From assembly GCA_014874305.1 (NCBI GenBank), contig JACWAO010000079.1:1-5021 (forward strand): a stretch of DNA of 5,021 nt, in the 5' to 3' direction. Shown here one piece after another: positions 1 to 4,970 of the stretch. Numbering within the stretch: the stretch's first letter is position 1; each line of letters opens with the position of its first letter. A program made the position numbers and the translations under genes. Source of the stretch: Candidatus Colwelliibacteriota bacterium. Its GTDB lineage: Bacteria > Patescibacteriota > Minisyncoccia > UBA6257 > Colwellbacteraceae. The notes beneath the pieces are model-generated. The model was given only the letters and a program-made list of their open reading frames with translations. It did not search any database and was not told the DNA's origin.

Positions 1-1443
1 TATGCCAACCCCCGCAACATTGCCGCCGGATCGGTTCGCCAACTTGATCCGAAGGTTACGGCAAAGAGGAGGCTCGACTCTTTTTCGTACGACATAGTAG
101 GTGATTTCGGCAAAAAGAGGCATAGCGAAGAACATGAACAGCTTAAAGAGTGGGGGTTTAAGACTAATCCGAACAATAAACAAGTCCGCTCCATAGAGGA
201 GGTTTTCGAGTTCCGCGATTACTGGGAAAAGCACAGGGAGGGCTTGCCTTACGAGGTAGACGGAATAGTAATCATCTTGGACGATAACGCGGTCTATGAG
301 GAAGCTGGCGTCGTCGGGAAAGCCCCGAGGGCGGCCATAGCTTATAAGTTCTCCCCGAGAGAAGCGACGACGGTTGTCCAGGATATAAAGGTCCAGGTTG
401 GAAGGACTGGCGTGCTTACTCCGATAGCGGAGCTGAGGCCGGTTCTTGTCGGCGGCGTAAAGGTGTCTCATGCCACCCTGCACAACCTGGATCAGATCAG
501 GAAACTGGGACTGAAGATAGGGGACACGGTGATCGTCAGCCGGGCCGGCGACGTTATACCGCAAATCACCTCGGTCCTTGTTAATTTCAGGAATGGAGAG
601 GAAAAAGAGTTTAAGATGCCTTCGGTTTGTCCGGTAGACGGTTCGGTTATTAAAAAAGAGGGGGTTTTCTACCGATGTTCCAATCCCGAGTGTGGAGCGC
701 GGAGCAGAGAGCTTATGCGGCACATGGTTTCGCGCGCGGCTTTTGACATACAAGGACTCGGACCGAAGATACTTGATCGATTTATTGATGAAGGATTAAT
801 CTCCTCGCCGGCGGATATTTTTACCCTGCAAAAAGGCGACATAGCCGCTTTAGAAAGATTCGGGGAAAGATCAGCGGATAATATAGTGGACGAAATAGAG
901 TCCAGAAAAAAAATAGAACTTTCCAGGTTTATATACAGTTTGGGCATACTTCATGTCGGCGAGGAGACCGCGAGAACTTTGGCCGACGCGCTTACCGAGG
1001 AACTGCGCTCTAACAGCAAGAGGGCCGGCATAAGCAGGTTGATAGACTTGGGGGAGGAACTTAAAATTGAGGGGCTTAAAGAGCTTCCCGATATAGGACC
1101 TAAGGTGGCTGAGAGTATCATTAGCTGGTTCGGGGATAAAAAAAACACAAAGTTCCTTGCGGAGTTGGGGAGGAACGGCGTGGAGGTTATTTTTCCTAGG
1201 AAAATCATTAAAAGCGGCAAGCTGGCGGGGAGAAGTTTTGTGCTTACGGGGACGCTCTCATCTATGACCAGAGAGGAGGCTAAGGAGAAGATAAGGGAGT
1301 TGGGCGGAGAGATCAGAGAATCGGTCAGCAAGGACACGTCTTACGTTGTCGCCGGCTCCGAGCCCGGCTCTAAACTCGATAAAGCCAGAAGTCTGGGTGT
1401 TGGTATCCTGGATGAGAATGAGTTTTTCAAACTCATCCATTGA
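1..1443 (+). CDS. ligA: NAD-dependent DNA ligase LigA, 3' part (5' end outside window)
   Basis: LigA seals 3'-OH/5'-phosphate nicks using NAD+, joining Okazaki fragments and finishing repair. The frame is open from base 1; the TTG at 244 is an internal codon, not the start. Visible residues (numbered in this 480-residue fragment): the NPRN-IAAGSVRQLDP nucleotidyltransferase motif at 3-17, with R5 and R13 matching E. coli R200/R208; R79 (R277 equivalent); LPYEVDG motif IV at 82-88; AYKF motif V with K116 (K314 equivalent); OB fold about 122-209; zinc finger 210-231; helix-hairpin-helix region about 240-380, including LPDIGPKVAES; BRCT domain about 406-480 with the FVLTGTL and GG-I motifs. The AMP-attaching KxDG lysine lies upstream of the window. 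By comparison with E. coli about 195 residues are missing, giving a normal full length near 675. Two oddities are visible: the motif IV lysine is isoleucine (274-276), and the second zinc cysteine is aspartate (637-639). The stop is TGA. Identity is very secure. Confidence 0.97.
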   Translation, partial: YANPRNIAAGSVRQLDPKVTAKRRLDSFSYDIVGDFGKKRHSEEHEQLKEWGFKTNPNNKQVRSIEEVFEFRDYWEKHREGLPYEVDGIVIILDDNAVYEEAGVVGKAPRAAIAYKFSPREATTVVQDIKVQVGRTGVLTPIAELRPVLVGGVKVSHATLHNLDQIRKLGLKIGDTVIVSRAGDVIPQITSVLVNFRNGEEKEFKMPSVCPVDGSVIKKEGVFYRCSNPECGARSRELMRHMVSRAAFDIQGLGPKILDRFIDEGLISSPADIFTLQKGDIAALERFGERSADNIVDEIESRKKIELSRFIYSLGILHVGEETARTLADALTEELRSNSKRAGISRLIDLGEELKIEGLKELPDIGPKVAESIISWFGDKKNTKFLAELGRNGVEVIFPRKIIKSGKLAGRSFVLTGTLSSMTREEAKEKIRELGGEIRESVSKDTSYVVAGSEPGSKLDKARSLGVGILDENEFFKLIH

Positions 1444-1471
1444 CATCAGTCATTTTTATTGTTAAAAGGCA

Positions 1472-1488
1472 AGTGCGCTCCGCGCATT
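1472..1488 (+). terminator. Small GC hairpin after ligA, possible weak terminator
   Basis: TGCGC (1474-1478) pairs with GCGCA (1482-1486) around a 3-base TCC loop. An A-T and a G-T pair can extend the stem to 7 bp. It lies 28 bases after the ligA stop. The bases that follow (TTAGTATCTTT) are only moderately T-rich, so termination would be inefficient at best. It may simply be a hairpin in a readthrough transcript. Confidence 0.3.
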
Positions 1489-1502
1489 AGTATCTTTGTG
1501 AT

Positions 1503-1517
1503 TTGAATACGATTCAA
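1503..1517. promoter_or_regulatory. Operator-like palindrome TTGAAT-ACG-ATTCAA
   Basis: This is a perfect 6-bp inverted repeat with a 3-base centre, extendable by one G-T wobble as RNA. It lies 47 bases before the chosen start of the 3D-domain gene. Its size and symmetry suit a dimeric regulator. No convincing -35/-10 pair was found beside it, so its role as an operator is inferred from shape and position alone. Confidence 0.3.
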
Positions 1518-1548
1518 GATTGCCTACGCTTGCGAGCTACGGCATGCC

Positions 1549-1557
1549 AAGGAGGGG
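1549..1557 (+). promoter_or_regulatory. Ribosome binding site that sets the 3D gene start
   Basis: AAGGAGGGG contains a full AGGAGG core (1550-1555), 9 bases before TTG 1565. The same frame is open back to a TTG at 1520, but that codon has no upstream purine tract and would add a charged RRGRK stretch ahead of the membrane segment. The ATG at 1577 is 21 bases from the core, which is too far. A weak hairpin (TGCC 1521-1524 with GGCA 1541-1544) sits just upstream. Confidence 0.75.
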
Positions 1558-1564
1558 ACGAAAG

Positions 1565-2131
1565 TTGAATGGATTCATGAGAACCGTGATCTCGGCATCC
1601 GTAGCCGCCATCGTATCGGCTATGGTACTCAACAATGAAAGGAGCGTCTCAACAAATAGTATTCCCCTGCCTAAGAGTTCCGTCTCAATGGTTGCTCAGA
1701 GTAATCCATCAGGTACGCGTCCGGAAAGAGCTAGGGTATTAGTTCCGACTCCGGCAGGTATGGAGAAACCCGTTAAGAGCTCATCCGAGATAAACAGCCA
1801 GCCTGTTTCCGTAGAGGAGAATCGACAGACCAACTCAGAATATCCCGTGTCCAGAACGATAACCGTTATGGCTACAGGATATGCTTCAGAACAGGGAGCT
1901 GTGACTTTCACTGGTACCTCCCCTCGCTGGGGAGAGGTGGCCGTGGATCCTCGGTACATACCTTTAGGGACGTTGATGCTGATCCCCGAGTTTCCGGGAG
2001 TAGTCTTTAGGGCCGAGGATACAGGCTCTTTAGTGAAAGGGTGGCACATCGATATCTGGTTTTATACCAGAGAGGAAGCACTCCAATGGGGAGTGAAGTA
2101 TATAAAAATTAACCTTCTCGGCAGATCGTGA
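1565..2131 (+). CDS. 3D-domain (Asp-Asp-Asp) exported cell-wall protein
   Basis: The protein has 188 residues from TTG 1565. Residues 1-22 (NGFMR, then a hydrophobic run ISASVAAIVSAMVL) form a signal peptide or N-terminal anchor. Residues 23-95 are a Ser/Pro/Thr-rich, low-complexity linker. Residues about 98-183 form a 3D domain, beginning TVMATGYAS. The three family aspartates appear in order: VAVDPRYIPLGT (D128), AEDTG (D152) and HIDIWF (D163), followed by the usual EEALQWG. The fold is a double-psi beta barrel related to the catalytic core of MltA and of YuiC/YocH-type proteins, some of which cleave peptidoglycan glycan strands. An extracytoplasmic, muralytic or peptidoglycan-binding role is therefore inferred, not shown. 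No LysM or G5 module is present, so wall targeting must come from the anchor or linker. A terminator follows closely, so the gene is probably the last of its transcript. It is not a usual neighbour of ligA or gat. Domain identity is secure; enzymatic activity is uncertain. Confidence 0.88.
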   Translation: MNGFMRTVISASVAAIVSAMVLNNERSVSTNSIPLPKSSVSMVAQSNPSGTRPERARVLVPTPAGMEKPVKSSSEINSQPVSVEENRQTNSEYPVSRTITVMATGYASEQGAVTFTGTSPRWGEVAVDPRYIPLGTLMLIPEFPGVVFRAEDTGSLVKGWHIDIWFYTREEALQWGVKYIKINLLGRS

Positions 2132-2133
2132 AC

Positions 2134-2160
2134 CTTCGGCTAACCGAAGCTCGTAAGAGC
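2134..2160 (+). other. Two overlapping hairpins just after the 3D gene
   Basis: CTTCGG (2134-2139) pairs perfectly with CCGAAG (2144-2149) around a CTAA loop. GCTC (2149-2152) pairs with GAGC (2157-2160) around GTAA. The two share G2149, so they stack or compete by one pair. They begin 2 bases after the stop codon and precede the main terminator by about 20 bases. They may protect the mRNA 3' end or help the terminator. The first stem is clear; the second is short. Confidence 0.4.
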
Positions 2161-2178
2161 GCGGGTGGCCTTTTTAAC

Positions 2179-2203
2179 GGGACCTTTCGGGGTCCCTTTT
2201 CTT
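2179..2203 (+). terminator. Rho-independent terminator of the 3D gene
   Basis: GGGACC (2179-2184) pairs with GGTCCC (2191-2196) around a TTTCGG loop, followed directly by TTTTCTT. This is a compact, GC-rich stem plus T tract, 47 bases after the 3D gene stop. It separates that gene from the following unknown gene. Confidence 0.85.
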
Positions 2204-2367
2204 AGGCAAAAACAACTTCCGCAAGGTTTACATAATGAGTTTTTCAGGTTAATATCTCGGCAGAATACCGAAAGGGGGAGTTCAAAGTGGAGGTGTTTAT
2301 TGTTCCTTTCCATAACAGCAGAGACGGCCCTTCTCCGCCAGCTTTTTCAAAGGAGGTGAGGGAGACA
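2204..2367 (+). other. Leader region before the unknown gene
   Basis: No gene is supported here. A CATAAT hexamer (2231-2236) resembles a -10 box, but no good -35 lies 16-18 bases upstream. A GTG at 2287, preceded by the purine run AAAGGGGGAG (2271-2280), opens the frame of the downstream gene 27 codons early and is an alternative start for it. The stretch translated from that GTG (VEVFIVPFHNSRDGPSPP) is more AT-rich than the gene body and has no recognisable domain, so I treat it as leader. Confidence 0.4.
2349..2359 (+). promoter_or_regulatory. Extended, near-perfect Shine-Dalgarno
   Basis: AAAGGAGGTGA is complementary over 11 contiguous bases to the usual 3' tail of bacterial 16S rRNA. 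The GGAGG core ends 11 bases before ATG 2368 and 14 before ATG 2371. It is the strongest ribosome binding site in the window and decides the start of the following gene. Confidence 0.75.
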
Positions 2368-2826
2368 ATGATGGACGTGCGTGATCGGTCCTCAGGCGGA
2401 CTGGGGTTCTGGCTGGCACAGCTGGAATCACGGGTTCGTTCTGATTTGGTCGAGATCGACGAGGAGAAGTGGGGTACGTTGAGGGCGCGCCTGGCGACCG
2501 AGCTGACTGGACTGGAGAACAAGGTCCAGCCACAAGTGGTAGGCGAGGCCTTCGAGTACCTCCTCCAGGTTGTTCGGTACTGGTTCCGTAAGGCGGCCGG
2601 CAACGCTGAGGTTGGTATCCTCGCAAAGCTCTCCGACTGGGGGGATCGAGTGGCCGCTAGTCTGCCGCCGGAAACGATGAGGGCTGATCCAGACGGCCCT
2701 GAGAAGAAGATTCCGCTTACCGACCTTCTGGGTCGGGAGATCCGCGATACGATCTTGGGCGTCAAGTCGGACCAGTGGCAGGCCAAACCCACGCGCGGCC
2801 TCCGTCCAAGTTCTAAGGGCAGGTGA
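2368..2826 (+). CDS. Hypothetical protein of 152 residues, unknown function
   Basis: I do not recognise this protein. From ATG 2368 (two consecutive ATGs) it is 152 residues and soluble, with no signal peptide, membrane segment or cysteine-based metal site. Residues about 10-75 look helical and amphipathic (FWLAQLESRVRSDLVEID, WGTLRARLATELTGLENKV, GEAFEYLLQVVRYWFRKA). A Pro/Asp/Gly-rich break follows near 105-119, then LTDLLGREIRDTILGVKSDQW and a basic, disordered tail ending in KGR. The start rests on the 11-base Shine-Dalgarno. The GTG at 2287 would give 179 residues. Reality as a gene is supported by that site, by the even coding texture with frequent G/C third positions, and by flanking hairpins. 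The reverse frame across 2244-2792 is also open but is Ser/Arg/Pro-rich and lacks such signals. By eye the gene is richer in G and C than ligA or gatA, which suggests a different origin or high expression. It forms its own unit between ligA and gatC. Confidence 0.65.
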   Translation: MMDVRDRSSGGLGFWLAQLESRVRSDLVEIDEEKWGTLRARLATELTGLENKVQPQVVGEAFEYLLQVVRYWFRKAAGNAEVGILAKLSDWGDRVAASLPPETMRADPDGPEKKIPLTDLLGREIRDTILGVKSDQWQAKPTRGLRPSSKGR

Positions 2827-2832
2827 CGATCC

Positions 2833-2860
2833 TTGACAGCGTCTCACAAAAGAATAGCAG
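2833..2860 (+). promoter_or_regulatory. Possible promoter with consensus -35
   Basis: A perfect TTGACA (2833-2838) lies just after the unknown gene's stop. The best -10 at 16-base spacing is TAGCAG (2855-2860), which matches the consensus at only three positions. Transcription from here would run straight into the hairpin at 2867-2907 and then gatC. The weak -10 makes this tentative. Confidence 0.2.
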
Positions 2861-2866
2861 TACGTA

Positions 2867-2918
2867 AGCGGCTTCCTCCGCCTCCAAAGGCACAAGGGGA
2901 AGCCGCTATTCATTTGTA
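2867..2918 (+). terminator. Long-stem hairpin between the unknown gene and gatC
   Basis: AGCGGCTTCC (2867-2876) pairs without mismatch with GGAAGCCGCT (2898-2907). Inside the loop GCCT (2880-2883) pairs with AGGC (2888-2891), giving a two-tier hairpin. The following ATTCATTTGTATT is T-rich but interrupted. It probably terminates the unknown gene's transcript; it could instead be a structured leader for gatCA. Confidence 0.6.
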
Positions 2919-2957
2919 TTCGGCGATTATGTAATATAGATTTAAGTAATAACCATT

Positions 2958-3248
2958 ATGGAGCTTAAGGAAGGCGATATTAAGAAACTTTCGGAGTTGG
3001 CAAGAATCTCGTCCGATGGACAGGAGAAAAAATTATTAAACGACCTCGGGGAGATACTTGAGTATTTTTCCGTTTTGAATGAAGTTAATACCGACAAGGT
3101 GGAACCCTTGTCCGGCGGGACGGAGGCGGTAAATGTTTTTCGGGAGGATGATAGAGAATGGTTGTATCGCGGATCGGGAAAGGAGAAGTTTATAAACGAG
3201 GAGGGGGGCTTTATGAAGATACCTCCGGTTTTTGGAGACAATGATTAA
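2958..3248 (+). CDS. gatC: Glu-tRNA(Gln)/Asp-tRNA(Asn) amidotransferase subunit C
   Basis: GatC is the small subunit that wraps around and stabilises GatA in the GatCAB complex, which converts mischarged Glu-tRNAGln or Asp-tRNAAsn to the cognate aminoacyl-tRNA. The 96-residue length is normal. Family features are the N-terminal helix ELKEGDIKKLSELARI (2-17), the helix with LLNDLGEILEYFSVLNEV (27-44), TDKVEPLSGG (46-55), and the C-terminal GGFMKIPPVF (83-92), which matches the usual GxFKVPxV ending. ATG 2958 is the only reasonable start because a TAA stop lies in frame at 2943-2945. No Shine-Dalgarno is visible; the upstream 30 bases are simply AT-rich, so initiation may be leaderless or unstructured. 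The gene overlaps gatA by 8 bases, implying coupled translation. Identification is firm from sequence and context. Confidence 0.94.
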   Translation: MELKEGDIKKLSELARISSDGQEKKLLNDLGEILEYFSVLNEVNTDKVEPLSGGTEAVNVFREDDREWLYRGSGKEKFINEEGGFMKIPPVFGDND

Positions 3249-4680
3249 TCTGCGCGACTTAACCATAAAAAAAATACGGGATGGACTTTTGAATAAAGAG
3301 TTTTCCGCTTTTGAGCTGACTAAGGAGTTTATCGATGTCGCCTCGGATAAAAATAAGGAAGTAAACGCTTATCTAAGTATCGATAAGGATCAGGCTTTAC
3401 AACTCGCCTCTGAGGTTGATGTTGGGTTGGCCGAGGGTATTGATTTTGGAGAACTCGCCGGTGTGCCGTTAGCTATCAAAGACAACATTCTTATAAAAGG
3501 CCTACAAGCGACCTCCGCCTCGAAGATGCTTGCGGAGTATAAAGCTCCCTATGATGCCGAGGTTATAAGCAAACTGAAAAAAGAAAAAGCCGTTTTTATA
3601 GGTAAGACCAACATGGACGAGTTCGCGATGGGTTCCTCTACCGAAAACTCCGCTTACGGCGTGACTCGTAATCCTCACGATTTGGATCGCGTTCCGGGGG
3701 GGTCGTCTGGCGGATCGGCGGCGGCGGTTGCCGGAGGTATGGCAGTTGCCGCCCTTGGATCGGATACCGGGGGGTCTATAAGAGAGCCGGCATCCTTCTC
3801 CGGCGTGGTCGGCCTAAAGCCGACATACGGTGCGGTTTCCAGGTTCGGCGTCGCGGCTATGGCTTCATCCTTGGATCAGATAGGTCCCATTACTAAGACT
3901 GTTGAGGACGCGGCAATTCTTTTTAAGGCTATTGTCGGCAGGGATCCCAAGGACTCAACCAGTTTTGAGGCGGATTATAGCGATGTAACAAATGAGCCGA
4001 ACTTGGAAGAGGCGCGAAACCTTACTATAGGGATTCCCGAGGAGTATTTTGGAGAAGGGCTGGATAAGGAGGTGGAAGAAGCGATAAACGAGGCGATAAA
4101 TGACATTAAGTCATTGAAAATAAGTTTTAAGAAAATCTCGCTCCCTCATACGAAGTATGCTCTAGCGGTTTATTATATCATTATGCCGGCCGAGGTAAGC
4201 ACGAACCTTGCGAGATATGACGGCTTGCGGTTCTCTCCATTGGAGCAAGAGACAAAATCGGGATTACTTGATCTGTATGTCAAAAATAGAAGCCGCGGGT
4301 TCGGAACGGAGGTGAAAAGAAGAATACTTCTCGGAACCTTCGTTTTATCCGCCGGATACTATGACGCTTACTATCTAAAGGCGCAAAAAGTCAGGAGTCT
4401 TATAAAACAGGATTTTACCGAAGCGTTTAAGGACGTTGATCTCATTCTTACTCCAGTCGTGCCAACTCCGGCTTTTAAGATAGGGGAGAAGACCAATGAT
4501 CCGTTAAAGATGTATCTTTCCGATATCTTCACGATACCGGCTAATCTGGCTGGCCTGCCCGCGATCTCGATTCCCGTACGCGGACGTGAAGGCAAGTTGC
4601 CTATAGGGTTTCAGCTCATGAGCAGGCACCGACGGGAGAAAGACGTCCTCGATATCGGCCGTTTGTATGAAAAAATATAG
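3241..4680 (+). CDS. gatA: Glu-tRNA(Gln)/Asp-tRNA(Asn) amidotransferase subunit A
   Basis: GatA is the glutaminase subunit of GatCAB; it frees ammonia from glutamine for transfer to the mischarged tRNA. The product is 479 residues, close to family length. The amidase-signature Ser-cisSer-Lys triad is complete: K80 in VPLAIKDN, S155 (first Ser of GGSSGGS) and S179 in DTGGSI. Spacings of 75 and 24 residues match S. aureus GatA (K79, S154, S178). GVVGLKPTYGAVSRFG and MASSLDQIGP follow, and the C-terminus carries ANLAGLPAISIPV and LPIGFQLM. ATG 3241 is preferred over the in-frame TTG 3232 because INLRDLTIKKIRDGL is the typical N-terminus. GGAG ends only 3 bases before the ATG, so coupling to gatC (8-base overlap) probably drives translation. 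The usual DTGGSIRQPAS is RE here (E182), a mild variant. A strong terminator follows, and gatB is not downstream within the window. Confidence 0.97.
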   Translation: MINLRDLTIKKIRDGLLNKEFSAFELTKEFIDVASDKNKEVNAYLSIDKDQALQLASEVDVGLAEGIDFGELAGVPLAIKDNILIKGLQATSASKMLAEYKAPYDAEVISKLKKEKAVFIGKTNMDEFAMGSSTENSAYGVTRNPHDLDRVPGGSSGGSAAAVAGGMAVAALGSDTGGSIREPASFSGVVGLKPTYGAVSRFGVAAMASSLDQIGPITKTVEDAAILFKAIVGRDPKDSTSFEADYSDVTNEPNLEEARNLTIGIPEEYFGEGLDKEVEEAINEAINDIKSLKISFKKISLPHTKYALAVYYIIMPAEVSTNLARYDGLRFSPLEQETKSGLLDLYVKNRSRGFGTEVKRRILLGTFVLSAGYYDAYYLKAQKVRSLIKQDFTEAFKDVDLILTPVVPTPAFKIGEKTNDPLKMYLSDIFTIPANLAGLPAISIPVRGREGKLPIGFQLMSRHRREKDVLDIGRLYEKI

Positions 4681-4698
4681 CCACAGAACTCCTTAATC

Positions 4699-4738
4699 AA
4701 AAAAGAAAAGCCGTCCTCACAACGGCTTTTCTTTTTTT
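4699..4738 (+). terminator. Strong rho-independent terminator after gatA
   Basis: AAAAAAGAAAAGCCGT (4699-4714) pairs with ACGGCTTTTCTTTTTT (4722-4737) as a 16-bp perfect stem around a 7-base CCTCACA loop. The GC core is followed by T runs. Because A runs flank the other side, it could also work on the minus strand. It ends the gatCA unit 19 bases after the stop codon. Confidence 0.92.
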
Positions 4739-4778
4739 ATCTCCGCCTAAAATTTTCTGTCTGCGAAGAACTGTTTAT

Positions 4779-4784
4779 TATAAT
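4779..4784 (+). promoter_or_regulatory. Consensus -10 box TATAAT, possible promoter
   Basis: A perfect TATAAT sits in an AT-rich stretch about 40 bases after the gatA terminator. No good -35 lies 16-18 bases upstream (TTCTGT/TCTGTC match poorly). If used, the transcript would start near 4791, carry the heptamer array in its 5' leader and reach the possible gene at 4971. The match could be chance in AT-rich DNA. Confidence 0.33.
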
Positions 4785-4831
4785 ACCAGTAAGATTTTTA
4801 CAAGGCAAGCCCGATAAAAGTGGATAACTTG

Positions 4832-4922
4832 AACCGCGAATCGTGAATCACGAACCGTGTATCGCGTACCACGAATCATGAATCGTGAAACACGAACCGT
4901 GAATCACAAAACCAAAATCACG
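4832..4922. repeat. Degenerate tandem heptamer array, consensus AAYCRYG
   Basis: Eleven uninterrupted 7-base units run from 4832 to 4908 (AACCGCG, AATCGTG, AATCACG, AACCGTG, TATCGCG, TACCACG, AATCATG, AATCGTG, AAACACG, AACCGTG, AATCACA). A decayed unit (4909-4915) and a good one (4916-4922) follow; TAACTTG at 4825-4831 may be a worn first unit. Position 2 is A and position 4 is C in every one of the eleven. Variation is nearly all transitions at positions 3, 5 and 6. The array is intergenic, between the gatA terminator and the putative gene at 4971. Heptamer tandem repeats (STRRs) are known from cyanobacteria, but no relation is claimed. The function is unknown. Confidence 0.85.
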
Positions 4923-4970
4923 CGTTGCCCTCCCCTGTAATCCCCTCTAAACTTAAGGAAAATAATTATT

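Larger units (their letters stand above)
2116..2264 (+). repeat. 10-base direct repeat TCTCGGCAGA, two copies
   Basis: TCTCGGCAGA occurs at 2116-2125, the last codons of the 3D gene, and again at 2255-2264, in the leader of the next gene. Both copies are preceded at similar distance by TTAA. The copies bracket the terminator region, 139 bases apart. The match could be chance, or the trace of a short duplication or insertion. Confidence 0.3.

Noticed and set aside
244..246. TTG at 244 as the ligA start
   Set aside because: The same frame upstream to base 1 encodes conserved LigA sequence (NPRN motif and onward), so this is an internal leucine codon.
951..1337. Open frames on the minus strand within ligA
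   Set aside because: They are antisense to well-conserved HhH and BRCT coding sequence; their Ser/Leu-rich composition is typical of shadows.
1441..1443. UGA read as glycine (recoded CPR lineage)
   Set aside because: LigA ends naturally at the BRCT C-terminus and the 3D gene also ends at TGA where its domain ends, so TGA acts as stop.
1459..1493. Promoter TTGTTA ... TAGTAT after ligA
   Set aside because: The spacing would be 23 bases, too long for a sigma-70 type promoter, and both boxes are imperfect.
2165..2359. 64-codon open frame after the 3D gene
   Set aside because: It runs through the terminator stem, has no convincing ribosome site and no recognisable composition, and overlaps the leader of the next gene.
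2244..2792. 182-codon open frame on the minus strand opposite the unknown gene
   Set aside because: It is Ser/Arg/Pro-rich as expected of an antisense shadow of GC-rich coding DNA, and lacks the strong start signals seen on the + strand.
4832..4922. CRISPR array
   Set aside because: Units are 7 bases and directly abutting, with no spacers and no cas genes nearby.
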